From Stromatinia cepivora (Eukaryota; Ascomycota; Leotiomycetes; Helotiales; Sclerotiniaceae), in assembly GCA_014898415.1 (NCBI GenBank), contig RCTD01000002.1:2542001-2606000 (forward strand): a stretch of 64,000 nucleotides of DNA, read 5' to 3'. The notes under the pieces are model-generated. The model worked only from the letters and a program-made list of their open reading frames with translations, was not told where the DNA came from and did no database searches. Position numbers and translations under genes: made by a program. Below are positions 25,969 to 38,260 of this stretch, piece by piece (the first letter of the stretch is position 1; each line of letters starts with the position of its first letter).

Positions 25969-28900
25969 CTACAACCCTCTACTCCCATCCAACCTCCCCT
26001 CCAACCTCCCCGCCTTCTCACAACTCAACCTCTTCAACAACTCTCCCACCTTGGGTAACTTCACCGGTTTCGTCAAAAAATCGTCAAACCCACTTCTATC
26101 CGCCTCATCTCTCGCCTTTTGACTCCCCAACCCCGTCATAGCAACCACATACGCTCTATCCCTTTGTTTTCCCTCATTAATCTTTCCCTCACTTCCATCT
26201 TCCCTCCATTCACCCCAAGCTACTAGATCATTTAGCCCTACACAGATTTCCCTTTCCGCTTCCCAGTTTCTAATCAGTCTCGTGGCTTCAAATCCATCCA
26301 TTTTAGGCATCGAGATATCCATGAAAATGACGTCAAAACCATGTTCTGATGCCTTAACAGCTGCCACTGCTTCTAGACCATTGGTGGCATTGACTATGGT
26401 GTCTGTTTTGCGTTTTTGGAGGTAGCGGTGTATCAATTGAAGATTGAGTGCGTTGTCGTCGACGGCCAGGATACGAAGGGGTGTGTTTTCTGGGGCGACC
26501 TTATGAGCTTGAGGCGGCGGAGGTGGAGGTGCTTGTTTCGAAGAGGTGCGCAGAGGGATTGGCGGTCTAGGTACTGACTCAACTGGAGCAGCAGGAGGTG
26601 CTTGTAGTTGAAGTTGCTCGAGTTTTTTCAAGGATTCAGCAAATTCATCGCGAACTTTTTGATTTGCTGAGCTGAGGGTTACTTCATTTGTTGTATTTGG
26701 TTCTGGTTCTTGTAGTGGCAAGAAACTATATTCTCCCATTTCATTATCAAAACGTTCTTCTGGTGATCCAAGGGGAGTCTGTGTAGTGGCATCCCTGTGG
26801 CGTGCTTCGCTGGTTGTCTGATCAAGTAAAGCAAGAATTGATCGAGCGAGTCTGTAGGGTCCTATTGGTTGAGAAATATGGGCAATAAAATGCTGATTAT
26901 CTTGCCTATTAATAGTTGGATAACTCATTGCGGCGTGAATTACTAATATTCTCTGACAAGGGGAGCATTCTGGAAATTTAGATGTCTCATTAATGAGAAG
27001 TAGATCTCCAGTCTGTAGACTTCCATCAGATTTTCTAATATCAAAACCATACCACTCAGAGCAGTATTTTTGAATACAATCCCAAGCATTATTTTGTGGG
27101 GATGTAAGCTGGCCACGATCGAAAGAGATTACCCTCCCAGCAGCTCTATCGCGAAGTGATCTCATTGCTTTTTCGGCGGCAGTTCTGACATCCGTGGTAT
27201 CAACAGTATCTCCACTCATTATATCATCATGCGAAGGAGGCTCTGATTTTTCCACGGGTATAAGAACCTCGACATCAGTTCCTATGCCTATCTCACTACG
27301 GACTAGAATAGTACCACCCAATTGTTTTACGATGCTCCAGCTATACCATTCGTTAGCTAAGTCGTAAAGTAGATGGAGAAGCTTACACAATAGAAAGTCC
27401 CAAGCCAACACCAGGAGTAAAACTGTTTTCTTGAGCAAATGGATGATAAAGTTTACGTTCCATGTATTCAGTCGACATTCCTCTGCCAGAATCTTTGATA
27501 CGCAAGCACATGAAGTCTCCCGTATGGTGCGATGTTGGAGCTGGAACATCTGTAACAGTCGTTTGCTGTCGTAATTGCAATTGTACTTGAATATAGCCCT
27601 TATCTGTGTATTTTTGTGAATTACCAAAGATGTTCATTAAGATACGTTGAATCGCACCTTGAATATGTTAGTAAGATGACACATATACTGGATTACCGAA
27701 ACATACCAGCGTGAACTTTGTAAGTCCAATCCCGCATTTCGAAATCTAAAACAATTTGCAATGGCGCTGTGTTTCCATTTGGCGATATTTTTTTTTTATT
27801 GTTCGGTGAACCATTTGAAAGTGCTAAATTGTACATCGGAGCAGCACTTCTAAAGTGATTAGCAGCGATCATACCATTGATTGTATCCTCGCATAGCAAA
27901 GCTATATTAGTTACTTGATGAAGCTCGCTCGAGAAAGATCCTATTACAGTTAGAATTAGGAAAGGCCTAGCCAGATAACATATGAGACTGACCTTGTAAA
28001 GAACCTTCTTTCTTCTCGAAGGAATTGATTTTGCTGTAGTCCAGAACGTGATTGATTGTATCCTATGACGTCAGTGACTTTCTTACGAAGCTAAAGCAAG
28101 GGTAAGGGGGCAAGTGGATCGAGGTCAATGGGGTAATGGAATGTCAACATACCAGAAGAGTTCCACTGCAATTTTGAATCGTTGAGACAAATTCTGTCTG
28201 TGAATTATCAAGATTTGATTCTCGTAAGAAGTCCGCAGATGCAAGTATTCCATGAAGTGGAGAACGGAATTCATCTTAGGAAATGTTAGCCAATTCATAG
28301 AATGAAAGATAAGCTACTCACGAGAAATGCTGCTAATAAAATCGGATTTCATCTTGTTGGAAATCAGTGCATCCAATCGACTAATTTCCACCATGACCGA
28401 GCTTGTGAACGCAGACAGGTAAGATATCTCATTATTTACTGTAAAAACAGGAACTGCTGATTGACTCCAAACGAATGTGGCTGAATACCATCTTTCTGTA
28501 GTGAATCAGTTAACCTAGAACAGAAGGCGGGCTATGATGATGTAGGAATATGACATACCTCCAGCAGAATCCCAAAGAGGAAGGAATATTATTTGTCTTG
28601 CTTTGTGGAATACCTTGGCAAGCATAGTTGCTTCAGCTTCTTGCTTCGTAGCATCAAAAGTATTAGATGTTGTTCGAGGTCTTTCGGTTGGACTATTACT
28701 ATTGGAAGGCACGTGCTTCCGGTCGTTAACTTGCTCCAAGCTTGAGAAATAGCCATTGTCATCAATGTACCTATGATAGGAATTAGCTAGATTGGCGTTA
28801 AGTTTTGTGAATCTTGCGACTCTCTAAATTTTGACATACCAAACATTTCCCTTTGGGTAGGAATTAATCAATGATTGAAGGGTTTTGCCATCCAAGACAT

Positions 28901-30460
28901 GGGCTTCTGAATCCCAAGTTGCAACTTTCGCTGCTGACACAGAAAGAATTTTTGCCGATTTATGCTTATCTGTCGAAGTCCTTATTGTACCTTGAGAAAG
29001 ACTTCTTCGGTAATCTTCATACTTTGGCCGTTCTTCAATATGTACGGATAATTTCCTCGATTCGGCATCCTTCACTTCCTTACCTAAGTCAGTGCTTGTA
29101 TCCAAGTAAGCATCTAAATTTCCCGCTTCGGTATGACCAGCAGTCGTGTCTAAGAAGACAACACCTCCGACGCTAAGTTCAAGCGATTCTCGAAGGATCT
29201 CGGCAGCATGGTCTAAAGTAATTCGTATTTGATCGAGTACAGATTCGGAAGACTGGTGTGACTGATTTGACGTGTTGGAATGTTCGCTCCGCCAATCATC
29301 TCTTCGGGCATTAGTGTCGTCAGGGATGGATCCATTGGTCATATTGGCAACAACTTCCTTTGAGGCGTATGGGTCATCAAAAGCACTACTAGTATAACGA
29401 GAAGTTCTTTCTAGAAAGGTAGCAATTCCTTTTGACATGAGCGCAACTCGATGTCTTTCGATAGCCTCTCTTTGCGTTTCCATGTATTTCATGATATTGT
29501 TTGCTTGATGATATAGGACTAGTTGTTGGATCAGCATTGGTGATGGATTGTGCTAGCTGCAGCTTTCGAGACAATTAGCTGGAACGTACATTTTCTCCTC
29601 TCCAAATTCAACCCTGTGATAGGACGATCACCGAAAACACACAAGACACCGATGTTTATACCATTTTTGGTAGTAATTGGAGCTCCAGCATACCAAACAT
29701 ATGAAGCTAAAGATCCATTAACTATTGATAAATTGGCAAATCTTGGATCCTTCTTCAAATCATCGATAATGAAACAAGGGTAAGGGTCTTTCTCGGCATT
29801 ATTGATGGCCAAGGTATTCTAAAATGCAAGTCAACATAGATTTAAGGATTGTGCTGAGTTTTCCTAACCTCACAAAGCCCACCTGGTGTTGGCACTTGAA
29901 AACAACCAAACCATGAATCATTGACAATATCATCATCGGGTGAAGATTTGTCGCGTCGTGCTCCTGCAATAAAGTATTGAGTAGAACCATCAATTATGCT
30001 ATTGAATGTTAGATTCATGGAAGTCCATCTCACAAATTGGAGTTCTCATATACCTAATCATAGAATGAACACCCCCTAACCGCCATATAACAACCTCGGC
30101 ATAAGAATCAAGTGCTCCATCAGAGTTAAGTCGACCATTTAAAGTATCCTCAGAAGAATATGGATTTATATCTGCTTGATAAGGGTCATAGAATCTAAGG
30201 AAGAGGAGTGAATTTATTAGTAAAGTCACGTGAAAGATGGTTGAACATGGCTAAGATTCAGCATCAAAGGAAAAGTAATAGGAAATCCAGATAAGGGAAA
30301 AGAATAAGAATAATGTGAAAGTTTAAACTTACTTCCTTAATTCAAGAGCACGCTGTGAAGCATACATATCTTTTTTCTTCTGTGTTGTCAATGAGTATTT
30401 CTGGGTTTTCCCATCAGGTCCAATGAATCCACCATTGCAGCAAACATTCATGAATTCCAT
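25969..30460 (-). CDS. hybrid histidine kinase: GAF-HisKA-HATPase-receiver
   Basis: Twelve minus-strand exons give 1253 residues with every junction in frame: 30460-30333, 30194-30054, 29998-29869, 29818-29590, 29518-28840, 28770-28559, 28495-28322, 28274-28153, 28062-27993, 27940-27707, 27657-27387, 27340-25969. A GAF sensor domain covers about residues 90-230 (YAGAPITTKNGINIGVLCVF). The H-box HEFRSPLHG starts near residue 565, the N-box NIFGNSQKYTDKG near 714, then KDSGRGMS, FAQENS and GVGLGLSIV. A Pro-rich linker leads to a receiver domain from about residue 1085 (AVDDNALN, IFMDISMPKMDG with phospho-acceptor Asp near 1138, AMTG, TKPVKL). All catalytic landmarks are present, so a working His-Asp phosphorelay sensor is expected, cytosolic since no membrane segment is seen. 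I cannot assign a fungal group number. The H-box His codon is split by an intron. Confidence 0.92.
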
Positions 30461-31889
30461 GATGACAACCGGATAAGTATTAGTGTGAAAGGGTATATCA
30501 AAAGACTTTTCATTCCTAAGAAAACACCTTACTCCAAATGTTAATTAGTATAATGAGATTTTAATAACGGAATAAGAGCAAAAGTGGTATCTAGATAAAG
30601 TAGCTGAAATAATAAAATATCAATTGTAATTTGTATGGGGTGGAATAAAAAAAAATATAAGGTTTTAATAAACAACCTTGGAAACCTTAAGAAATTCGCG
30701 TTTGCGATGTTAAGGCGATTCAGTCGATCCAGTCATTCGTGGCTTGCTCTTCCTTCCCTGAATATAAATACCTAGTAATACTAATCAAATTAAAATTTCA
30801 GCTTTTCGTTCAGCGGCTCAGGTCGACGTCATTAGCGTATATTAGCGAGCGGGAAATTTCTCATTTTTGTAAGAAAATAGTGTACGTCTGCTAGGTAATA
30901 CTACTAGGTAATACTACTAGGTAATACTACTAGGTAATACTACTAGGTAATACTACTAGGTAATACTACTTATATACTCCGTAAACTGACGAGGGTCTAA
31001 TATTCTATAAACTATCTACGATTGTCAAATTACCTGGATGTCGAATTGCTGAAAAACATCTCGAGTTCATCATCATATTGTATTTATTGACCTTGATTCA
31101 TTCTCCGAGACCGATAATCAAATGCCTCTCTAGCTTCGGCCAATAGATAGCACTAAATACGGAGCGGTCCATGAGAATGGCTAGACTTCGGTATGTATGA
31201 CAAAGCTGGATTACAGACCGTGAAAAAAACACACGGGCTACCTAGCAGTTAACATTTTGGTGTCGAGAATTTGGTTGAACGACATAACATATGTCACTAT
31301 ATCACCGGTAACATAATGAAGAGTGTCCTTCACATCGAAATGCGGGAAACTTAACAGGGCCATGCATTAATCATCTATCTCAATTCATGTTCCCTATCTC
31401 AGTACATCAGTGTATTATACCAACTCAAGTCGATTTCGTCTCTGACTTCTCAAACTCTAGGTGTCCTTGTCATTTAAAGCCGCAATTATCCACCATATCT
31501 AATGCATTCCGTCGTCCTTTCGAGAAGCTTCCCCCGTCCTTCCTCTTTCAGCATTCACAACCAAATTCCATACATAATTTCTCCAAAACTCCAGCTGATC
31601 TAGCCTAAAATGTGGTATCGGTGAGATGGCATAGCATACTAACAATAACTTGACCATAGAACACTTGCCCCATAAACTTTGGAAATGTAGGACGCTTGTC
31701 CTCGCAGCAAATCACCCATATATTGCCCACTGCATGGCGAGTGTGTCACGAAAGATTTGCCTCCACCCGTAGGTATGGAAACGTTATAACCATGCATGAA
31801 GTTTGCGCATTTCTTGTTGAAAACGAGGTGATCAGCCCCAAGGATAAAATTTAACCCATATGTACATCGACCTTCCACCCATTCATTCT
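30461..31889. other. intergenic: kinase promoter and NDUFB3 3' flank
   Basis: The block upstream of the hybrid kinase is AT-rich and contains a 13-bp minisatellite (30891-30968). Small frames at 31387-31608 and 31639-31889 overlap the expected 3' region of the NDUFB3 gene and show no conserved features. Nothing else is supported. Confidence 0.55.
30891..30968 (+). repeat. 13-bp minisatellite, six copies
   Basis: Six uninterrupted copies of CTAGGTAATACTA lie head to tail; a related CTAGTAATACTAATC lies just upstream at about 30772. The array is about 430 bp upstream of the hybrid-kinase start codon, so copy number could affect its promoter. It is also a likely length polymorphism between strains. 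Confidence 0.9.
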
Positions 31890-32297
31890 TCAAGGATGTC
31901 CCGAGCCATGAGCTCCCTCTGAATGATGATCGTCCGGCATGAAGAAGTATTCGAATCCGCAGTATGCTGTAAATGCTACCGTCGCAATGCCCAATCCGGG
32001 GAAGGAGTTTGAAAATCGATTCCATCTCGAGTACTGTCCTTGATATCTCCAAGCCTCACTAATTGAACAAATTAGTACGGTGCATCTACGTGTTCCATTT
32101 GTGCGCTTCTGATCTCACCGTCTCGCCCATGGGTCGCCTGCATTTTTGCCAGTTGCGGCAGCTAAGGCCTTTGGGTCGAAACCAGTAAGGTTTGCACGTT
32201 GTGCAGCTCTGAGTATTCTATTTGAAAGGGTCAGCTATTGATAATTAAGTCAACCATCTCCTAATATCTATTTATTTACATACCTTGTGCACTGCAT
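31890..32297 (-). CDS. NDUFB3: NADH dehydrogenase (complex I) subunit NDUFB3/B12
   Basis: Three minus-strand exons (32297-32284, 32217-32119, 32058-31890) encode 93 residues. The first exon is only 14 nt (MQCTR with a split codon). The protein contains NAGDPWARREAWRY, then FPGLGIATVAFTAYC, a single membrane helix followed by a His-rich tail, the classic layout of the B12 accessory subunit in the inner-membrane arm of mitochondrial complex I. Length matches the family. The gene is divergent from CAF1 with about 360 bp between start codons. A longer open frame over exon 3 in another register is a shadow. Confidence 0.93.
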
Positions 32298-32658
32298 GGT
32301 GAGAAATTAATCCTTCACTTGATGCTTTATGTGGAGGTATCCAATTACTTGAGGTCGAGCTTCATCAATGTCGGGTACTGCCGAGGCGGCTAAATTAAGC
32401 GCCGACCGTAGCTAAATGCTCATGCTCACTCAAAGCAGCCAGCTTGAACTAGAAGAAACACAAGACTTGGAGTTGAGACTTTTTGCATCTTAAAACGAAT
32501 AACAATTTAAAAAGTGATAATTATTTGATTTTCTTGTCCAAGACTTCATTTGCCTTCGACTTCGAATAGAAAAACCTTTCCCCTCGTTGCGCAATTTGCG
32601 TCCATGAAAACCATCAACCCACCTTCAATATCCTACATACATACTCGACGAAAACAAA
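32298..32658. promoter_or_regulatory. shared divergent promoter NDUFB3/CAF1
   Basis: These 361 bp separate the two divergent start codons and must hold both promoters. I see no clear TATA box or named binding site. CT-rich tracts close to the CAF1 start (TTTCCCCTCG, ACCCACCTTC) are typical of fungal transcription start regions. Confidence 0.5.
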
Positions 32659-34194
32659 ATGCCTCCACGAATGCAAGGCTATGGGGCTGCCCCAAATAGT
32701 ATGGCATCTCACTATCAACAATATCCACCACATACACAACCACACACTGCAGGACTTCCTCCGCCGGGCTCGATCGGAAATCAATTTATGAGTGCCAACT
32801 CCATGAGCAATGCTTTTGCGAATGGAGCTAATATGGGTATACCAGGAGGATTTTCTGCGCCTGGTCTTCCTCTGCAAGGTGGTGGGCTAGCAAGTCAAGC
32901 TGCACAAATGAGTTTTGCTGCGGCACCTTTACAACAACAAGGGCATAATGGAATGGCAGATTCAGGGACGCGGGGCATGCGTGACAAGGGTAGAATACGA
33001 GATGTATGGAAAGGGAATCTACACGAGGAGATGGCGATTCTGCGGCAGTTGGTGGATAAATACCCTTATATTTCTATGGTGAGATGTCTTGTTGGCGATT
33101 GTTGACGCCAGAGTTAACATTGCTAGGACGCGAAATTTCCTGGGATCGTTGCTCGACCTATGGGATCTTTTAATGGCAGGGGAGATTATCACTATCAATG
33201 CTTACGATGCAACGTAGATTTATTGAAACTTATACAACTCGGCATAACATTATTCTCGGAGGATGGAGAATCATTACCTGCGACCCCTCACTCCGACTCG
33301 GGCTTAGATCGGAACTCAGCAGGACGAAGAATTGGCAACGGCGTGGTACAGGTGCCTTGTACATGGCAGTTCAATTTTAAGTTTTCTCTTTCGGAAGATA
33401 TGTATGCAGAAAAGGGTATCGATGAAAGGAAGGCTGCCGGTACGGATTTCAGCAGATTAAAAGAAGAAGGCATCGATCCATTCGAGTTTGGCGCGGTACT
33501 CATTAGTTCTGGACTTGTATGTGATGAGGAGAAACGTTGGATCTCAGGGCACGCCGGCTACGATTTTGGATATCTTACAAAAATCATGCTTCAAAGAGCA
33601 TTACCGGATGACGAAAGAGAGTTCGATATGCTTATGAAAAAGTTCTTTCCAAGTGTATACGATATCAAATATCTCATGCAACAAGGAACCATTATGAACA
33701 AATTAGGCCAACTTTCCCACGTCGATGCCGTCACCGCAGAACTTCTCCAACGCAACGAGCGACACCCTAATCTCGAAGCCATGATCGATGTCCTCAAAGT
33801 AAAACGCTTAGGTGCAATTCATCAAGCTGGCTCCGACTCCCTCGTCAACGGCCGGGTCTTTTTCAAACTCCGCGAACGTCTCTTTGACGGCGAAATCGGA
33901 GACGAACACCTCGGTCGTGTCTTTGGTATCAACCTCCAAGAAGCAAACACAGCCGCTACCACCCAACAGACTACACCGCAACATTATAATCAATACCAAG
34001 AAAACACAACCCCGAATCAAAACGGTTCAAGCTCATCTTTCGCAAATGGTGCACCCAGTACCCCAAATAACGGAAATGCTAATTTAGCAACCACGCCTGC
34101 GCATAATAATAATGGAGGAAATGGTCTGGGTCCACTAACACCGAGTAACGGCGGTGGTTCATTCGGCCATTTCCAATATGCAAATAAACAGTAA
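32659..34194 (+). CDS. CAF1: CAF1/POP2 deadenylase of the CCR4-NOT complex
   Basis: Two exons (32659-33078, 33127-34194; 48-bp phase-0 intron) encode 495 residues. The N-terminal 110 residues are Gln/Pro/Gly/Ala-rich. Next comes IRDVWKGNLHEEM, where the DEDD 3'-5' exonuclease fold begins, and the C-terminus is an Asn/Gln/Thr-rich tail. The enzyme shortens mRNA poly(A) tails in the cytoplasm within CCR4-NOT. Motifs visible are FPGIVARPMG, RCNVDLLKLIQLG, HAGYDFGY (Asp near residue 286), YDIKYLM and HQAGSDSL (Asp near 377). The first catalytic motif, usually Asp-Thr-Glu, reads Asp-Ala-Lys at residues 141-143, so the catalytic Glu position is Lys. The intron ends directly before this triplet, and no alternative splice restores Glu. 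Confidence 0.93.
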
Positions 34195-34773
34195 ATAGGA
34201 GTTTGATATCAGAACATCACTCGGTATTGTTTAGCTACGCTATAGGCTGGGAGGAAGAATTTTAAAAAGAAATTACTATTCCTTGGTTTTCGTCGGTCGT
34301 TGGTATCTGGAGGGTCTGAATGGAGTTTAAGGGGGCGCTTTGGCTGAATTGAATTGTGCGTGTAACTTACTTGACGCGATTGCAAGGGAACCTGAACGTT
34401 ACCTGAGTCTAAACTCTTGACATGGAATAAATAGTTGTACAGTGGTGAGCTGGTCTTGGTGAATCATGATTCATGATGGTGAACTGGATGTTTGGTGATG
34501 AGGGGAGGGAGATTTGTACATTATGAATTTTGAGGGTTGTTTGCCTGATGCGTTTTTGGTTTGGGGTGATGATGTGTATGGATAAGGTGTTTGTGATGTT
34601 TGCGTGATTTGTGATTTTATGCAATATGATGTGTATACATGCTTGACGTGGTTTGCTTGGGTATCAATTCTTTATGCTTTAAATGTTGTTTGTACAACTA
34701 TGTAGTGTATGTTTGTGCAACATCCATCCTCTAACCACATGCATAGCAACTCAACTTCTTGGTAACCTACAAC
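34195..34773. other. convergent 3' region CAF1/FAF1
   Basis: CAF1 and FAF1 are transcribed toward each other here, so the stretch holds both 3' untranslated regions. It contains GTGATG-rich low-complexity sequence at 34430-34640. Open frames on both strands show no conserved features. Confidence 0.6.
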
Positions 34774-35897
34774 CTACATCCTATTCCCCCTCCCCCTTCC
34801 CCTCCCACCTCGTTTCCCATTCCTCCCCATCCTCCCTCCACCCCTCTTACTCCCCTCAATCCCCACCACATCACTCTTACTCAAACTCAACGTCGCGCCC
34901 CTCATTCTCCCAACCCCCGGTCCCCCATCAAAAGTCCCTCCCACCCCACTCCTCTCCTTTCTTCTTTCCCTCCCACTATTTCCCCCTCCCCTTCCACCCC
35001 TCGTCTCAAGCACAACCCCATTCTCCCTCGCCTCTCTCCTTCTCTTCTCCTCTTTCTCCTCCGCCTTCTTCACTATCCCCTTCCGCATCGCCATTGGCAT
35101 ACTCTCTTGTTTATGTATACTAGTCTTCCCACCTAGTGCCTGCACACGTAAATCCAGGGCTTTTAAACGATTTTTTCCTTGTAAGGTATGGCTTAAATGG
35201 GAATTGGCTGATGAGGATGAGGATGAGGAAGTTAAGAGGTGCGATTCATCGAGGAGTCGTTGGAGCGCTAGATCATTTTTGAGATTGAGTGCTTCGGTTG
35301 CGCCGGGGTCGTCTGCGGAGCTGGGAGTTGGTTCTTGGAGTTTGGAGAGGGAGGGCGTGGAGAGCGATTTGGGGATTTTGGAGGACTGGTGGAGGAGCTG
35401 TTAGTTCTTGGAGATATGGGGTAGATAGTGGAGGGCGAGATTGGATGTATATATACCATAAATGCCCTCAATTCCGCTTTACTCATCCCAGCGATTCTTG
35501 AATCGACTTTCTTTACGTGTTCGACTACTTGTACGCCATTTTCTTCCTCTTCGTCGTCTTCTGAGGAATTATTCGATAAGCCTTCCCAATCGTCTATTTC
35601 CTCATTTTCTGCATCATCGATCGTTTGACTGGCTTTAGATTTTATAATTGTAGGGGGGAGAGGTTTGAATTGTGCTTCGAAATGACGACGGAATATTTCT
35701 TGTGGATCAAGGGGTTCTGAGTCGTCTTCATCATCTTCATCATCGTCATCTGGAGAGTTATCGGAAGCTTCTTCTTCTGATTGCGGTTCAGATACAGGTT
35801 CTGGTATTATCGGAGTAGTTTTAGATACTTTTAGGAGTTTCGAGCTGGTAGGAGTAGCAGCAGTTGTGCGCTTTCGTTTTCCAAGTGCGGCGGGCAT
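34774..35897 (-). CDS. FAF1: FAF1-like 40S ribosomal subunit assembly factor
   Basis: Two minus-strand exons (35897-35457, 35397-34774; 59-bp intron, phase 0, AACTAACAG acceptor) encode 354 residues; yeast Faf1 is 346. The protein begins MPAALGKRKR, continues through a long acidic Ser/Asp/Glu region, then DPQEIFRRHFEAQFKPL and DDWEGLS. Exon 2 carries a basic Lys/Arg/Gly-rich end (GPGVGRMRGATLSLSKSD) that I associate with the FAF1/C1orf131 (FSAF1) family (from memory). Its members act in the nucleolus on early 18S rRNA processing as part of the small-subunit processome. The upstream in-frame extension to 35936 lacks an ATG, so I start at 35897. The gene is divergent from HIS6 (283 bp between start codons). 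Confidence 0.85.
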
Positions 35898-36180
35898 ATT
35901 GAAAGTTGTTTGTATGTGATTTGGTGGTTTTCGCAAAGTTGACAGTGGAAGTTTCCCCAGAAAATAAATGTTCTGGATGGGAAAAAATTATAGTGAGATA
36001 CCGAGGTTCTGCCGGGTGGTGGATGGGAAGAGGAAACACGATTTTAGTTACACGGTAGAAGGTCAACAACACATTTCACCATTATTTGATCTTTCTTTCC
36101 GATCCTTTAGAATTCGTCAACAGAGATTCGTTTGTGAATATCTTTACACCACAAAACCCCGTGCTGAGAAACTCCTCATA

Positions 36181-37075
36181 ATGACGAAATTTCGACCCTG
36201 TATAGACCTGCATTCTGGTCAGGTGAAGCAGATTGTAGGTGGTACATTGACAACTGCTTCATCCGATTTGAAAACCAACTACATCTCGAAATTACCAGCT
36301 GGTCATTTTGCAAAACTCTACAAGGAAAATGGCTTGACCGGTGCTCATGTTATTATGCTTGGACCTGGAAATGAAGAGGCAGCCAAAGAGGCCGTAGGAG
36401 AGTGGAAGAATGGCCTTCAGGTCGGAGGAGGTATTACGAATGAAAATGCTAAGCAATGGATTGATTGGGGTGCTGAGAGGGTATGTTTCTATTGTGTTAC
36501 TGGTGGATGAAGGAGTGACGTTGATTGGACTAGTAGGTCATTATCACTTCTTTTCTATTTCCCAATGGGAAGTTCTCCCAAGAACGATTGTATTCCGTAT
36601 TGGAAGCTCTTGATGGTGATAAAGAAAAACTTGTCATTGATCTGAGTTGTCGAAGGAGAGATGATACTTGGTTTGTGGCTATGAACAAATGGCAAAGCAT
36701 TACAGATATGGAGGTGAATGAGGGTGAGTATTTTATTTCTTTCCTCTATTCCACCAATGAAAACTTATACATCTTCCAGCATCCATCAAATCTCTAGAGC
36801 CATATTGCTCTGAATTCTTAATTCATGCAGCGGATAACGAAGGCTTGCAAAAGGGTATCGATGAACAACTTGTCGAGAAATTGGCACAATGGTGTAGTAT
36901 TCCAGTCACTTATGCCGGTGGCGGGAGAAACCTTCAAGACCTTGATTATGTCAAGAGACTTAGTGATGGAAAGGTTGACCTTACGATCGGAAGTGCTCTA
37001 GATGTTTTTGGAGGTTCCGGAGTCACATTTGATGAATGTGTACAATGGAATCGGAAGCAAGTTGCTTCTTCATAA
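36181..37075 (+). CDS. HIS6: HIS6, phosphoribosylformimino-AICAR-P isomerase
   Basis: Three exons (36181-36480, 36537-36723, 36780-37075) encode 260 residues; yeast His6 is 261. The TIM-barrel enzyme isomerises ProFAR to PRFAR in step four of histidine biosynthesis, in the cytosol. Visible motifs are [20 protein letters not shown] with the first catalytic Asp, [35 protein letters not shown] with the second catalytic Asp region, [19 protein letters not shown], and [11 protein letters not shown] with GSALDVFGG for phosphate binding. Both introns are short; exon 3 must start at 36780, not at the later AG, because only that join keeps the conserved [16 protein letters not shown] segment. No TGACTCA-type general-control site was seen in the short upstream region. 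Confidence 0.95.
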
Positions 37076-38260
37076 AATGCATAAATGCAAAATGGGGTGT
37101 CCCAATATCTCTTTACTACTGTACCCCGAGTGCAAACTGATATCGTCCTTCTTGTTGTGTCGTCTTTCGCTCTTCCTTCCCAATTTTGTGATCTACCAAG
37201 CTTTCGTGATTATTACCTCTTCTGACCCAGTACATTGCATTATCTTTTACTAGATTCTCTGCATAAACGAGAAAAATCGTTTCGCCTATTCGATTTAATC
37301 TATTTCAACTGCATTTCTTGCATTGGGTTCATAGGTTCATTCAAAAAACTTTCTTGCTGCATGAGGTTGTGGGGAATCACACCGCAATTCTCGAATATCA
37401 TTTGATGGCCTTAGGAGTGAGCATCGGAAAAAGCGATGTTTATTAGCCCGACCATCAGTATTTCCACCTTATCGGGTTCTTCGTAGGATACCTGTCCCTT
37501 CCACTCCCACCTTCTATCTCCCAATCCTCTTCCTCCAACTTTCCAGCTTCGTTTTTTCGTCGAATCGCAAATGTGAATATGGAAAAATGAGGCTCGACGA
37601 GTCTATGGCCCGTCCGATTCAGGTCGAGGCCGGGGAAGAATGCGCTAGCACAATTACTACCTTCTGATATGCATCATTGGCGCATGTCCCAAGATCTGTT
37701 GGCCCAGTGGTTGCGAAAGAATCTGGACGATCATATCCACCGCCTCATTTTTAACCACGAAATGGGCTGAAACACGTGGCATCAGCATAGTAGGTACATG
37801 AACAGGGTTTTTTTTTATCGCCCAATACTCCCTCATATTGCTTGTTGCTTCGTTGTCGAGATGGCTTGGTGACCAAGTTTTTTTTATGACTGTACCTTTC
37901 GTACCTGCATTATTTTTTATACATGTACTTTGGGTTCCGCCGTTTTATTCTTTCCCTTCACATCCCAACCCAACCCAATTCATCATTCTGCGATTTACTT
38001 CGTAGATAAATTCTCTTCCAAATTTTCAAGTCATTTAGTTGCTTCTTGAATTTTTCTTTCTTTTCTCTCCACCGTTTTCTCCACACATAAATTTTTTGTT
38101 ATAGCTTTCTCTATTTTGTTTCAACCTCGTGCAACACCAAACCAATCTTGGGAGTACCGTTGTTGATCCTACTTGCATTTTTTTTTCATTTGACCACCCA
38201 TTCTTTTAATTTTCATAAAAAAAATAACTCCACTCTTTTCGAACAACATACCAACCCACT
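37076..38260. other. intergenic: HIS6 3' flank and gene A promoter
   Basis: No coding frame is convincing. The last 350 bp before the next start codon are rich in T and CT tracts (TTTTTTTTATCG at 37810, TTTTTTTTC at 38180), as expected of a fungal promoter and 5' leader. The stretch marks the border between the housekeeping block and the family array. Confidence 0.6.

Noticed and set aside
30900..30968. Possible CRISPR-like or binding-site array
   Set aside because: The 13-bp units are contiguous without spacers in a eukaryotic genome; it is a plain minisatellite.
31639..32052. 137-codon minus-strand ORF as a separate gene
   Set aside because: It overlaps NDUFB3 exon 3 in another register. 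The spliced NDUFB3 frame explains the region with a known family.
33591..34087. ORFs on both strands inside CAF1 exon 2
   Set aside because: They are shadows of the conserved CAF1 frame.
34683..35136. Two Pro/Ser/His-rich plus-strand ORFs
   Set aside because: They are antisense to FAF1 exon 2 and its 3' end; the composition is that of the reverse complement of a Lys/Arg/Gly-rich coding region.
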